Part shown: piece by piece, positions 18,179 to 27,392 of the stretch
Layout: each line of letters opens with the position of its first letter
How positions within the stretch are numbered: position 1 is the stretch's first letter
Assembly (NCBI RefSeq): GCF_029892045.1
Contig: NZ_CP120368.1
Coordinates: forward strand, 556,001 to 620,000
From: Sinorhizobium numidicum
Lineage (GTDB): Bacteria; Pseudomonadota; Alphaproteobacteria; Rhizobiales; Rhizobiaceae
DNA length: 64,000 nucleotides
Reading direction: 5' to 3'
Notes under the pieces: generated by a model
Told to the model about the DNA's origin: nothing
The model's input: the letters and a program-made list of their open reading frames with translations, nothing else
The model's database searches: none
Made by a program: the position numbers and the translations under genes

Positions 18179-18254
18179 GGCACGATCCTTTCAGGCGAAG
18201 TCGGCGGAGCGGGCATCCCCGCCCGCCTTCATCGGACTTGGGCGAGCGCCGTTC

Positions 18255-18268
18255 GACCGTCGACGGTC
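18255..18268. promoter_or_regulatory. 14-bp perfect palindrome upstream of cydA
   Basis: GACCGTCGACGGTC is a perfect dyad about 77 bp upstream of the cydA ATG, in the 206-bp gap between the oxidase operon and the M20 hydrolase gene. It could be a regulator site for the oxidase operon. I cannot link it to a known regulator, and no clean FNR/FixK box is seen in this gap. Confidence 0.3.
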
Positions 18269-18384
18269 ATTTTCATCGTGTGATTGAATCTGATGCAAAA
18301 TCGCGAAAGGTCAATGACGGCCGAATCGCCACGTTGTCACACTGCGGCAATGTTTCGCTGCGGCATTTGCGACCACGAGAGCGC

Positions 18385-19554
18385 TCAGGTCCAGGCGAGA
18401 TAAGCCTCGGCAAGTTCCGTCCAGAAAGCTGCCCCGATCGGCAGCAGATCGTCGTTGAAGTTGTAGCCGGGATGGTGGAGCGGCTTCTCTTCACCCGTCA
18501 TCCTCGATCCCAGGAAGAAGTACGTACCCGGCCTATCCTGGAGCATATAGGCGAAATCCTCGCTGCCCATGAACGGGCGCGCAAGATCGACCACCTTGTC
18601 CGCACCGGCAAAGCGGATGGCGATCTCGCGGACGAAATCCGTCTCCGGCTTGTGATTGATCGTCGCATCGTAGCTGCGCTGGTAGTCGACTGTGGCGCGC
18701 ATGCCGAAGCTCGCGGCTTGCGCCTCTGCGATCATTCGAATACGGCGTTCGAGCTCGTCGCGGACCGCCGGGTCGAACGAGCGGATGCCGACGACGATTT
18801 CGGCTCGTTCGGGAATGATGTTGCTCGCCGAGCCCGCATGGAAGGCGCCGACGGTGACGACCGACGGGTCCATCGGATGGATGTTGCGCGATACGATCGA
18901 TTGTAGCGCCATGACGATGCTCGCGCCGCAGACGATCGGGTCGGCCGTCTCCTGCGGCTCGGCGCCATGCCCGCCGCGGCCGTGAACGGTAATCCGCGCC
19001 TCGTCGACTGCGGCCATGATCGGTCCCTCGCGCAGCGCGAACTGACCGAAGGGCAGGTTCGGTTCATTGTGGAGCGCGAAGACGGCATCGCAGGGGAATC
19101 GATCGAACAGACCTTCATCGATCATGATCTTCGCGCCGCCGAAATTCTCCTCGGCCGGCTGGAAGATGAGGTGAATGGTGCCGTCGAAATTCTTTCGCTC
19201 GGCAAGCGCCCGGGCGGCACCGAGCAGCATCGCCGTGTGGCCGTCATGGCCGCAGGCATGCATCAGTCCTGGTGTTTTGCTGGCGTAGTCGAGGCCGGTT
19301 TCTTCATGAATCGGCAGCGCGTCGATGTCGGCACGGATGCCGATCGATCGGGAGCCGGTGCCGTTTCTAAGCGTGCCGATGACCCCGGTCTTCGCAAGTC
19401 CCGTCGTCACCTCGTAGCCAAGGGCCTCGAGATGGCGGGCGATGAAGGCAGAGGTCCGTTTCTCCTCGAGCCCTAGTTCCGGATGGGTGTGCAAGTCATG
19501 CCGGATCGCGACGAGTTCCGGCATGGCATTGTCGATGGCGGCGGCGAGCTTCAT
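18385..19554 (-). CDS. M20 family amidohydrolase (hippurate hydrolase-like)
   Basis: A 389-residue M20D-type peptidase/amidohydrolase. Metal-site and catalytic signatures are LMHACGHDGHTAMLLGAA, FQPAEEN, GRGGHGAEPQETADPI from the dimer-domain region, and GSEDFAYML. Relatives remove acyl groups from amino acids (hippurate, indoleacetyl-amino acids, N-acetyl amino acids). It is the last gene of the ABC-importer operon, one base after the permease stop, so it probably acts on an imported acyl or amide derivative. The start at 19554 matches the usual N-terminus; the open frame to 19641 lies inside the permease gene. Confidence 0.88.
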   Translation of the reverse strand: MKLAAAIDNAMPELVAIRHDLHTHPELGLEEKRTSAFIARHLEALGYEVTTGLAKTGVIGTLRNGTGSRSIGIRADIDALPIHEETGLDYASKTPGLMHACGHDGHTAMLLGAARALAERKNFDGTIHLIFQPAEENFGGAKIMIDEGLFDRFPCDAVFALHNEPNLPFGQFALREGPIMAAVDEARITVHGRGGHGAEPQETADPIVCGASIVMALQSIVSRNIHPMDPSVVTVGAFHAGSASNIIPERAEIVVGIRSFDPAVRDELERRIRMIAEAQAASFGMRATVDYQRSYDATINHKPETDFVREIAIRFAGADKVVDLARPFMGSEDFAYMLQDRPGTYFFLGSRMTGEEKPLHHPGYNFNDDLLPIGAAFWTELAEAYLAWT

Positions 19555-19555
19555 G

Positions 19556-20380
19556 TTAGGCACCACGTGTAGGTATGCGGTTTTCGAAGTAGCGGAATGC
19601 CACGACCAGAATGCCGGTGAGGCACATATAGATGGCCGCAAGCAGCAGCAGCGGTTCGTAGGTCAGGTATGTTTCCTGCCGCACCTTGGAGATCACCGCA
19701 TAGACATCGATGACGGTGATGGTCGCGACGAGCGGCGTCGATTTGAGTTGCAGCACGGTCTCGCCGTTGAGCGTCGGCAGCGCCCGGTGGACGGCGCGCG
19801 GCAGCCAGATGCGCCGGAAGGCCGTCCAGCGCCCCATGCCATAGGCGCGCGCTGCCTCCAGCTCTCCTGCAGGCACGCCGGCGAAGGCGCCGCGCATCAC
19901 TTCTCCCTCGTAGGCGGCAAATGAGATCGTCAGCGCCGCGACGCCATAGGGCCAGGCCTCGCGGAGATAGGGCCAGAGAAACGAGTGCCGGATCGCCGGA
20001 AATTGCGGGAAAAGCGAGCCGAGGCCGTAATAGAGGAGCCAGAGCTGCAGCAGCAGTGGAGTGCCCCGAATGACAGTGCAGAAGATGCGGGCAGGCGCTT
20101 TCAAAAACCAAGGTCCGGTCACCTGAGCGAGCCCGAGCGGAACGGCAAGCAGGAAGCCGATGATCGCGGTGCTGAAGAGCATTGCCAGGCTGACGAGAAT
20201 GCCGGAGCCGAGTTTCGGCAGATAACGCGGCAACCAGTCCCAGCGCATGAAGACCGCAAGCGTAAGCACGAGGCTTGCGAAGATCAGCATCAGCACGATG
20301 CGATGCGGCTGGAAGAAGCCCTTGCCTTTGGGCAGATCCTCGGGTGTGAAAGCCAGCGCGTGCGTGGTTTCGTCGGTCAT
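19556..20380 (-). CDS. Polar amino-acid ABC transporter permease
   Basis: A 274-residue inner-membrane permease of the HisM/ArtM type, with about five spans. The EAA loop reads GELEAARAYGMGRWTAFRRIWLPRA, the site that docks the ATPase. It forms a heterodimer with the permease encoded just upstream, whose stop it overlaps by four bases (ATGA). The N-terminus (TDETTHALAFTPEDLPKG) is a cytoplasmic extension. Confidence 0.88.
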   Translation of the reverse strand: MTDETTHALAFTPEDLPKGKGFFQPHRIVLMLIFASLVLTLAVFMRWDWLPRYLPKLGSGILVSLAMLFSTAIIGFLLAVPLGLAQVTGPWFLKAPARIFCTVIRGTPLLLQLWLLYYGLGSLFPQFPAIRHSFLWPYLREAWPYGVAALTISFAAYEGEVMRGAFAGVPAGELEAARAYGMGRWTAFRRIWLPRAVHRALPTLNGETVLQLKSTPLVATITVIDVYAVISKVRQETYLTYEPLLLLAAIYMCLTGILVVAFRYFENRIPTRGA

Positions 20381-21102
20381 CTTTGCTCCGCGAAGCCACG
20401 ACGCGCATGCCGCTCGATCATGCCGATGAAGACGTTGGAAACGAGCGTCAGCGCCAGATAGAGCGCGCCCGCCGCACAGAAAAACAGGAAATAGGCTTTG
20501 GTAGCGCCGGCGGCCTGTCGCGTCACGAGCGTCAGTTCGCTGAAGCCGACGACGGCGAGCAGCGCCGTGTCTTTCGTCGCGATCAGCCAGAGGTTGGCGA
20601 GGCCGGGAATGGCATAGGGCAGCATCGCCGGCAGCGTGATGCGTCGCAGGACTTTTACGGGAGACATGCCATAGGCTCTGGCGGCCTCAATCTGACCGGC
20701 CGGCACGGCCTTGATCGCGCCGCGCAACACCTCCGTCGAATAGGCACCCTGTACGACCCCGATAACGAAGATGCCCGCCACCAGACCGCTGATATCGATC
20801 GATCCGAAACCGACCGCGCCCAGGAGCTGGTTCAAAAGGTCGGTACCCGCATAGTAGAGAAGAAGGATAAGGACGAGCTCGGGCACGGCCCTCACGATCG
20901 TCGTGTAGCACTCCAGTAGATCGCGCAGCACCGGCCCACCGTAGAGCTTGCCGAAGGCGCCGCCGATGCCGAGCAGCAATCCGAGTGCGTAGCCGCCGAT
21001 GGCAATCTGGATCGAATGGAGGAATCCCTGCAGCAGAACGCCGCCCCACCCGGGCGCCGAGAGCGAAAGCAGGCTCCAGTTGATGAATGTATCCGCTGCC
21101 AT
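20377..21102 (-). CDS. Polar amino-acid ABC transporter permease
   Basis: A 241-residue permease of the HisQ/ArtQ type with about five spans. Its EAA loop is AGQIEAARAYGMSPVKVLRRITLPAML, and GAYSTEVLRGAIKAVP, just before it, is characteristic of the polar amino-acid (PAAT) family. It pairs with the downstream permease and shares a four-base overlap with it. The substrate class is inferred from the family and from the binding protein encoded upstream. Confidence 0.88.
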   Translation of the reverse strand: MAADTFINWSLLSLSAPGWGGVLLQGFLHSIQIAIGGYALGLLLGIGGAFGKLYGGPVLRDLLECYTTIVRAVPELVLILLLYYAGTDLLNQLLGAVGFGSIDISGLVAGIFVIGVVQGAYSTEVLRGAIKAVPAGQIEAARAYGMSPVKVLRRITLPAMLPYAIPGLANLWLIATKDTALLAVVGFSELTLVTRQAAGATKAYFLFFCAAGALYLALTLVSNVFIGMIERHARRGFAEQR

Positions 21103-21211
21103 GGCGACTTCGTGCTCGTCAGTTGAGACGCGGGATTGCGGGCGCGAGCACCTCCGTCATCCCGCTCCAAGGCAGCGGCCGGCGGTTTCTGGGACCGCCG
21201 GCCGGCTTGCC

Positions 21212-21994
21212 TTATCCGCCGTAGATGTCGAAGTCGAAATACTTCTTCGAGAAGGCGTCGTAGGTGCCGTTCGCACGGATCGCCTTGATCGCAGCGTTGA
21301 TCTTGTCCTTCAGCTCCGTCTCGCCCTTGCGCAGCCCGACGCCGACGCCCGGTCCGAGAACGGCGAGGTCCGGAGCCACGTCGCCCTTATAATCGCAGCA
21401 TTCTTTGCCCTGATCGCTCTGCAGGAAAGCGTCAAGCGCGATCGCGTCTGCCTGCACGGCATCCAGACGTCCGGCGGCGAGATCCTGGTTGGCCTCGTCC
21501 TGCGTCTGATATTCCTTCACCTCCGCACCGGCGGGGGCGAAGTGCTTCGTCGCATAGGCTTGGTGCACGGTCGCGACCTGCACGCCGAGCGCCTTGCCGG
21601 CGAGTCCCTCCGGCGTCGGCTTGATGTCGACGCCCTTGGTGCCGATAACGCCGGTCGGCGTGTTGTAGTACTTGTCGGAGAAGTCGATGGTCTTCAGGCG
21701 CTCCTCGGTGATCGACATCGAGCCGATGATCATGTCGATCTTCTTTGCGGTCAGCGCCGGGATGATGCCGTCCCAGGCGACGGGCGTGATCACGCAGTCG
21801 AGCTTGGCCTCGGCACAAATCGCCTTCGTGAACTCGATTTCCCAGCCTTGCCAGTTGCCGCTGGCGTCGGGCGAGGTGAAAGGCGGATAGGGTTCCGCGG
21901 CAATGCCGACCTTGACCGTTTCAGCCGAGGCTGCCGCAGCGCCGGTGATCGAGAGGGCGGCGGCAATCGCCAGGAATTTCAATGCCTTCTTCAT
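21212..21994 (-). CDS. Periplasmic amino-acid-binding protein of ABC importer
   Basis: A 260-residue solute-binding protein. Residues 1-24 form a signal peptide (KALKFLAIAAALSITGAAAASA). The mature part shows the cluster 3 (amino acid) fold: VGIAAEPYPPFTSPDASG, GWEIEFTKAICAE, DMIIGSMSITEERLKTIDFSDKYY. It resembles lysine/arginine/ornithine and octopine/histidine-type receptors. A basic amino acid would fit the neighbouring arginine-type catabolic genes, but this cannot be read with certainty. Two adjacent Cys residues (ECC) near residue 205 are unusual for the family. Confidence 0.88.
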   Translation of the reverse strand: MKKALKFLAIAAALSITGAAAASAETVKVGIAAEPYPPFTSPDASGNWQGWEIEFTKAICAEAKLDCVITPVAWDGIIPALTAKKIDMIIGSMSITEERLKTIDFSDKYYNTPTGVIGTKGVDIKPTPEGLAGKALGVQVATVHQAYATKHFAPAGAEVKEYQTQDEANQDLAAGRLDAVQADAIALDAFLQSDQGKECCDYKGDVAPDLAVLGPGVGVGLRKGETELKDKINAAIKAIRANGTYDAFSKKYFDFDIYGG

Positions 21995-22030
21995 GCTGTT
22001 CCCTTTTTTGGTTGTTGAGCATTGCGGAAT

Positions 22031-22804
22031 TCAGTGAATCGAACTGATGAATTTTTTCAGCCTTTCGGATTTTGGTGCGCCGAAAATGGCATCCGGCCGC
22101 CCCTGTTCCTCGATGACGCCGTTGTGCAGGAAGACGATGTGGTTGGCGACGTCGCGGGCGAACTTCATCTCATGGGTGACGAGGATCATCGTCCGCTTCT
22201 CGCGTGCGAGATCGCCGATCACCGAAAGCACCTCGCCGACGAGTTCCGGGTCGAGCGCGGAGGTCGGTTCGTCGAAGAGCATCACGAGAGGCTGGATCGC
22301 GAGTGCGCGGGCGATCGCGGCGCGCTGCTGTTGGCCGCCGGAAAGAAAGGCCGGATAGGCGTCGCGCTTCTCGTAGAGGCCGACCCGGCGCAGCAGCGCT
22401 TCGCCCGTCTCGACCGCTTCGGCTTTGGCTTTGCCGAGCACGTGCACCGGCGCCTCGATGACGTTTTCAAGGATCGTCATGTGCTGCCATAGATTGAAGC
22501 TCTGGAAGACCATGCCGAGTTGGGTGCGGATGCGCTGGACCTGCTTGCGATCGGCCGGCATCAATCCGCCGTGACCGTCGGATTTCATCCGGATCTCTTC
22601 GCCGTGCACGCTGACCCGGCCGGCCGAGGGCAGTTCCAGCATGTTGATACAGCGCAGCAACGTCGATTTGCCGGAACCGCTGCCGCCGATGATCGCGATG
22701 ACGTCGCCCTGACGGGCCGTCAGCGACACACCTTTCAGCACTTCCAATGGCCCGAAACGCTTGTAGAGGTCAGTGACCTCTATTGCCTGGGCCGCATCCG
22801 TCAT
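22031..22804 (-). CDS. ABC transporter ATP-binding protein, amino-acid type
   Basis: A 257-residue ATPase. Walker A is GGSGSGKST, the Q-loop region follows in MVFQSFNLWQHMT, the signature motif is LSGGQQQR, and Walker B is MLFDEPTSALDP with the H-loop LVTHEMKFA. This is the PAAT-class ATPase (HisP/ArtP/OccP-like) that powers the two permeases encoded downstream. It is the first gene of the importer-hydrolase operon and is transcribed away from the TetR gene at 23083. Confidence 0.92.
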   Translation of the reverse strand: MTDAAQAIEVTDLYKRFGPLEVLKGVSLTARQGDVIAIIGGSGSGKSTLLRCINMLELPSAGRVSVHGEEIRMKSDGHGGLMPADRKQVQRIRTQLGMVFQSFNLWQHMTILENVIEAPVHVLGKAKAEAVETGEALLRRVGLYEKRDAYPAFLSGGQQQRAAIARALAIQPLVMLFDEPTSALDPELVGEVLSVIGDLAREKRTMILVTHEMKFARDVANHIVFLHNGVIEEQGRPDAIFGAPKSERLKKFISSIH

Positions 22805-23082
22805 CGACGCGCGACTCCCATGGCTCTGAGAGCTTTTGCTGAAAGCATGAAAACAGTTCCCCTGGTCATTCTTTCGTGCAGCATCTTCGGCTTGTCACGC
22901 TGTTTCATTGATAGCATCGTTGCACTTGTGCCGCTATTATTCAAGCGTATAATAACGTCGCCGCTGATTTTCTGGCGCGGCCCTCGCATGAAAGATCATC
23001 TCCCGCAGGAGCATCGCATGAGCCTATTCGGTTCGCAGGAAACGACGGTCTGGCCGAACGCCTCTGCGCTGCCGAGGCGGCC
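22805..23082. promoter_or_regulatory. Divergent control region between importer operon and TetR-aru genes
   Basis: This 278-bp gap separates two divergently transcribed units and must carry both promoters. It contains an AT-rich patch at about 22930-22960 (CTATTATTCAAGCGTATAATAA) with a short TTATT/AATAA dyad that could be a TetR operator or promoter element. No stronger palindrome is visible. The inference is that the TetR-family protein encoded at 23083 acts here. Confidence 0.35.
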
Positions 23083-23697
23083 GTGAACCGCCGCAGCTTT
23101 CATCGCGCCCCCGAGGGAGAACGCCGGCAGGAGCTGATCGAGGCGACGCTCGATTGCATATCGGAGTTCGGCCTGAAAGGCGCAACCGTCCGACAGATCG
23201 CGATTCGCGCCGGCGTTACGGCGGGGCTCGTGCGCCACTATTTCGAATCGAAGGATCAGATGGTCGCGGAGGCCTACCGCGCCGTCATCACGTCTCTTAC
23301 GGAAAAGGCGAAGAATGTCGAAGGCGATCCCACGACCCGCCTTCGGGATTTCATCGCCATCAATCTGACCGAACCGGTCGCCGACAGCCGCAGCATCTCG
23401 CTCTGGGCAGCCTTCATCAGCCAGGTGCGCGTCGACCCGGTGCTCGCCGAGATTCACCGCGAAGGCTATCTCGCCTTTCGCAACGCCTTGCAGGATCTGC
23501 TGAGCGAATTCCTTGCGGCCAAGGGCAAGCCGGCCAGTACGGAGGAATGCCGCCGCTACGCGATCGCGATCAACGGTTTGGTGGATGGGCTATGGGTCGA
23601 AGGCTGCCTCGCCGGCGATCTTTTTCGTGAGGGAGAACTTGTCAGCATCGCTATGGATTCGGTCGAGGCTCTGCTCGGCCTGCCGCTCGACAATTAA
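23083..23697 (+). CDS. TetR/BetI-like transcriptional regulator
   Basis: A 204-residue repressor-type protein. The N-terminal helix-turn-helix reads ATLDCISEFGLKGATVRQIAIRAGVTAGLVRHYFESKDQM, which is BetI-like. The C-terminal ligand domain includes SLWAAFISQVRVDPVLAEIHREGY, also close to BetI. It is not beside choline genes, so it is probably a BetI paralogue controlling the adjacent amino-acid importer and transaminase-decarboxylase genes. The start is a GTG at 23083 preceded by GAGG. Confidence 0.85.
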   Translation: MNRRSFHRAPEGERRQELIEATLDCISEFGLKGATVRQIAIRAGVTAGLVRHYFESKDQMVAEAYRAVITSLTEKAKNVEGDPTTRLRDFIAINLTEPVADSRSISLWAAFISQVRVDPVLAEIHREGYLAFRNALQDLLSEFLAAKGKPASTEECRRYAIAINGLVDGLWVEGCLAGDLFREGELVSIAMDSVEALLGLPLDN

Positions 23698-23808
23698 CGC
23701 ACGCGGTGCGCGGTTTGCCGCGCCGTCACGTGCCAAGCCATTAGAATCTAAGAACGTCTGTGATTTTGGATTACCAAAAATCACCTAAGGAAAACGGGAG
23801 TAAACAGC

Positions 23809-24999
23809 ATGCGTTACGCGTCGATCACTTCGCGTCTTGCCGACCTCGGCTCCGGCAAATGGTCGCTGCACATCCGTGCACGTCAGTTGAAGGCAAGCGG
23901 CGCGGACGTCATCGAGCTGACGATCGGCGAACCGGACTTACCGCCTGACCAAGTCCTGCTCGACGAATGCCAACGAGCCATGAACGCGGGACGTTACCGC
24001 TACTCGAACGGCCGCGGCGAGCCGGCCGTGGTGGCGGCGCTGGCGGAAAAATACCGCCGCCGGCGCGCCGATGTGACCGCCGAAAATATTCTGTGCTTCC
24101 CGGGCACGCAGACGGCGCTCTTCGCCGTCATGCTGGGACTCGCCGAGGCCGGCGATGGCGTGCTCGTCGGCGATCCGCTCTACGCTACCTATGAAGGCGT
24201 CATCCGCTCCACCGGTGCCCATCCGGTGCTTGTTCCGTTGAAGCCTGAATTCGGCTTTCACATGCGGACCGAGGACCTGAAAGAAGCGATTACGCCGGAA
24301 TGCCGCGTGTTGCTCTTGAACACGCCGCACAACCCGACCGGCGCCGTACTGACAGCAGCGGAAATTGCGGCGATCGGCGAGGTAGCGCGCCGCCACAACC
24401 TTTGGATCGTTTGCGACGAGGTCTATGAAGAACTGGTCTTCGGCGCCGTCTTTGCGTCGCCCTTCGACAATCCGGATCTCGCCGAGCGCACCGTGGTCGT
24501 ATCGTCCATTTCGAAGTCGCATGCCGCTCCGGGTTTCCGCAGCGGCTGGGCGGCCGGGCCCGTCGAGTTTACCAATCGGCTCCTGCCGATTTCCGAAACC
24601 ATGCTCTTCGGAGTGCAGCCGTTCATCGCCGACATGACGGCTTATGCGCTGACGCATCGGATCGATACGGCAAGGCAGATGCGCGAGGCCTATAGGAGGC
24701 GTGCCGGAAGGATCGTCCATGGTCTTGCCCAGGCGCCCGGCGTCTTTGTGCTGCCGCCGGAGGCGGGCATGTTCACGTTGATCGACGTCTCCGGCACGGG
24801 CCTATCCGGCGAAGCCTTTGCCTGGGCGCTTCTCGAAGAGGAGAAGGTCGCGGTAATGCCGGGTTCCTCCTTCGGCAACGAAGCGCAGAACCTCCTGCGC
24901 GTGAGCCTTACGGTTCCGGATCCCGATATTGACGAGGCGTGCCGCCGCATTACGTCTCTAGCCGAACGATGCACCAGCCGCACGGAGCGCTGCGCATGA
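23809..24999 (+). CDS. PLP aminotransferase, arginine:pyruvate transaminase-like
   Basis: A 396-residue fold-type I aminotransferase: LNTPHNPTGA, WIVCDEVYEELVF, PLP lysine K236 (SISKSHAAPGFRSGW), EAYRRRAGRIV. The next gene, a 2-ketoarginine-decarboxylase-like enzyme, overlaps its stop by four bases. That pairing matches aruH-aruI of the Pseudomonas arginine transaminase pathway, in which arginine plus pyruvate gives 2-ketoarginine plus alanine. Substrate assignment is by context; aspartate- or other amino-acid-specific enzymes share the fold. Confidence 0.82.
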   Translation: MRYASITSRLADLGSGKWSLHIRARQLKASGADVIELTIGEPDLPPDQVLLDECQRAMNAGRYRYSNGRGEPAVVAALAEKYRRRRADVTAENILCFPGTQTALFAVMLGLAEAGDGVLVGDPLYATYEGVIRSTGAHPVLVPLKPEFGFHMRTEDLKEAITPECRVLLLNTPHNPTGAVLTAAEIAAIGEVARRHNLWIVCDEVYEELVFGAVFASPFDNPDLAERTVVVSSISKSHAAPGFRSGWAAGPVEFTNRLLPISETMLFGVQPFIADMTAYALTHRIDTARQMREAYRRRAGRIVHGLAQAPGVFVLPPEAGMFTLIDVSGTGLSGEAFAWALLEEEKVAVMPGSSFGNEAQNLLRVSLTVPDPDIDEACRRITSLAERCTSRTERCA

Positions 25000-26609
25000 C
25001 TTCCGAGATGAAGACGGTAGGCGAGGTTCTCGTCGATCTGCTCGAGGCGAACGGCGTCGAGGTCGTGTTCGGCATTCCCGGCGTGCATACGGTCGAGCTT
25101 TATCGCGGCCTTGCGGCGTCGAAGATCCGTCACGTCACACCGCGCCACGAGCAAGGCGCCGGCTTCATGGCCGACGGCTATGCGCGCGTCAGCGGCAAGC
25201 CCGGCGTGGCGCTGGTCATCACCGGCCCGGGCCTGACCAACACGATCACGGCGATGGCGCAGGCCCGGCAGGATTCCATTCCGATGCTGGTGATCTCCGG
25301 CGTCAACCGGCGTGACTCCCTCGGGCACGGCCGCGGATTGCTGCATGAGCTGCCCGATCAGCACGGCATGATGAAGACGCTGGCCCTCTATTCGCACACG
25401 CTGCTCAATCCGACCGATTTGCCGCTCGTCATCGAGCGCGCCTTTGGGGTGTTGCTCTCCGGCCGGCCGGGGCCAGTCCACATCGAGATTCCGACGGACG
25501 TGATGGCCGTTCGGATAGAGAGCCGGGAAATAAGACCGGCAGCGGCAACCCGGCCGCGCTCCGACAGCGAGACGCTCCAACAGGCGGCGATCCTCTGCGC
25601 GGAAGCTTCAAGACCGGTCATTCTTTGCGGCGGCGGCGCCCTGACGGCGGAAGAGGAGGTGCGCCAGCTTGCCGAACAGATCGGCGCGCCGGTCGTTACC
25701 ACGGTCAATTCCCGCGGCATGCTCGCCGGCCACCCCTTGAGAGTTCCGGCGAGCCCGAGCCTCAGGGCAGTCCGCGCTCTGCTGCGCGACGCGGACCTCG
25801 TGCTGGCGCTCGGCACCGAGATGGGCCAGACCGATTACGATCTTTATGCCGATGGCGGCTTTCCGGTGCTACGCAATCTGATCCGCACCGATATCGATGC
25901 GGCGCAGCTTGCCCGTGGCCCGCAGGCGGCGCTCCCTATTCTCTCCGGCGCAAGGACGGCGACGGCGGGCATGCTGGCCTTCCTGCCGGGGCACACGGCA
26001 GCCAAGGACGCAGCGTCGCGTGCGGATACGACCCGCAAGGCGGCGCTGAAGGAGTTGACAGCCAAGATGCGCGCCGAAGTCGGCATCATCGACATGATCT
26101 ACAAGGCGCTTCCGGACTGCACCATCGTCGGCGATTCGACGCAGGCCGTCTACGCAGGCAATCTCTATTGCGATGCGCCGCGGCAACGTAGCTGGTTCAA
26201 TTCGGCGACGGGTTACGGCTCCTTGGGCTACGCCCCGCCTGCTGCGGTCGGCGCGGCCGTTGCCGATCGGACCCGGCCTGTCTTATGCCTCGTCGGCGAC
26301 GGCGGCTTCCAGTTCTCGCTCGCCGAGATAGGCTCCGCGGCCGATGCCAGAGCCCGGGTGATCTTCCTCGTCTGGAACAATGACGGCTATCAGGAGATCG
26401 AGTCCTACATGGTCGACTCCGGAATAACGCCCGAGGGCGTCAAGCCTTCGGCGCCCGACTTCCTGATGACCGCCAAGGCTTACGGTGTGCCGGCGGAGCG
26501 GCTGGCAAATATCCAGGATCTGGCTCGCGCGCTTGCGGATGCCGCCGCTCGGCCGGGACCGTCGCTGATCGAAATCCATCAGGCAAAAACCGTCGGCGCT
26601 TCCGCCTGA
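24996..26609 (+). CDS. aruI: Thiamine-diphosphate decarboxylase, 5-guanidino-2-oxopentanoate decarboxylase-like
   Basis: A 537-residue enzyme of the acetolactate synthase/benzoylformate decarboxylase superfamily. The N-terminal Pyr domain has catalytic E52 (PRHEQGAGFMADGYAR), a central nucleotide-type domain follows, and the C-terminal PP domain has the ThDP motif starting at G434-D435-G436 and ending in NNDGYQE. It resembles AruI, which decarboxylates 2-ketoarginine to 4-guanidinobutyraldehyde. The ATG at 24996 overlaps the transaminase stop (ATGA), so the pair is coupled; the earlier in-frame ATG at 24939 lies inside the transaminase gene. Confidence 0.82.
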   Translation: MTSEMKTVGEVLVDLLEANGVEVVFGIPGVHTVELYRGLAASKIRHVTPRHEQGAGFMADGYARVSGKPGVALVITGPGLTNTITAMAQARQDSIPMLVISGVNRRDSLGHGRGLLHELPDQHGMMKTLALYSHTLLNPTDLPLVIERAFGVLLSGRPGPVHIEIPTDVMAVRIESREIRPAAATRPRSDSETLQQAAILCAEASRPVILCGGGALTAEEEVRQLAEQIGAPVVTTVNSRGMLAGHPLRVPASPSLRAVRALLRDADLVLALGTEMGQTDYDLYADGGFPVLRNLIRTDIDAAQLARGPQAALPILSGARTATAGMLAFLPGHTAAKDAASRADTTRKAALKELTAKMRAEVGIIDMIYKALPDCTIVGDSTQAVYAGNLYCDAPRQRSWFNSATGYGSLGYAPPAAVGAAVADRTRPVLCLVGDGGFQFSLAEIGSAADARARVIFLVWNNDGYQEIESYMVDSGITPEGVKPSAPDFLMTAKAYGVPAERLANIQDLARALADAAARPGPSLIEIHQAKTVGASA

Positions 26610-26749
26610 CCCCGCGACAAGCCGAGCCGGATTTGACTTTTCCGGTTCGGAGTGGTGTTAAGGGCACCGCACGCTCGAATCCGGCCATGTTCTTTCTGTA
26701 TGATCAGGTCGATTGGGCTGAATTTCGTCTCGTTGGCGCTCTGCGCCTA

Positions 26750-26853
26750 CTGCACGTGTCCGTAAATCCGAGCCGATTTAAGGACAAAAACATGCAGGAA
26801 TTTTAAAGTGCTAAGGCGACTTTGTGCGTCTGAAAGGACGCACGGCGCTGTAG
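26750..26853. repeat. RIME1 element
   Basis: Two neighbouring palindromes. The first, about 26750-26797, is imperfect, with the right arm AGGACAAAAACATGCAG matching the RIME1 consensus as I recall it. The second, about 26804-26853, contains AAAGTGCTAAGGCGAC and the inner hairpin GTGCGTC/GACGCAC before GGCGCTGTAG. It lies in the 783-bp space between aruI and secDF. Confidence 0.75.
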
Positions 26854-26873
26854 AGAAAGGGACCGCGTCCTCA

Positions 26874-27287
26874 ATGGACCTCTTGGGTGGTGGCAGCAAG
26901 AGCATGCAGGCCGGCCGGCTCTTCGCCGTGCTGTGGCTGTTCTGCGCCTCCTTCGCCATGCAGTTCATTGCGGTCGGCCAGAGCGTTTCAAGCCGCGTTG
27001 GAGCAGGAGCGCAGACTGGCAATGTCACTGAGCCGGATACCGGCTCATCCGACCGTCCTGTCGCCCGCCAGGTTTCGAGAGCCGTCGCCTTGCCCGACTT
27101 CCGCTTTGTCAGCGAGCGCGCGGACGGAAAATCGATGGCCGGCGGTGACCCTTCGCCGGTTCCCGTCGTCGAACTCCTCACGCTGCTAACGTACGAAGAC
27201 GCTCGGCCATCATCCCGTCCGCGGGCCGAAGCTGCAAACCAGGCGCCGCTTCGCAGCGAGCGCATTCGCGGCCCGCCGCTGGCGTAG
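26874..27287 (+). CDS. Possible small secreted or membrane protein, unrecognised
   Basis: A 137-residue open frame between a RIME element and secDF. Residues about 11-30 are hydrophobic after a basic start (MQAGRLFAVLWLFCASFAMQ), like a signal peptide or single anchor. The remainder is polar, with many Arg, Ser and Pro and no motif I know. A second ATG at 26904 would begin right at that segment. There is no convincing ribosome site at either ATG. It may be a real envelope protein or a chance frame in GC-rich DNA. Confidence 0.4.
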   Translation: MDLLGGGSKSMQAGRLFAVLWLFCASFAMQFIAVGQSVSSRVGAGAQTGNVTEPDTGSSDRPVARQVSRAVALPDFRFVSERADGKSMAGGDPSPVPVVELLTLLTYEDARPSSRPRAEAANQAPLRSERIRGPPLA

Positions 27288-27392
27288 AGCAGCTATTGAG
27301 TTTCGGGTGGAGCGTTTTTTTGTCCGCCTGCATTTTAAAACCTAGGCCGGGCGCCGCCAAAAGGCGCGCTCAGGCGTTTATGGAACTTCCAC

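Noticed and set aside
18278..18300. FNR/FixK box before cydA (TTGAATCTGATGCAA)
   Set aside because: The half-sites are one base too far apart and the second half does not match TCAA.
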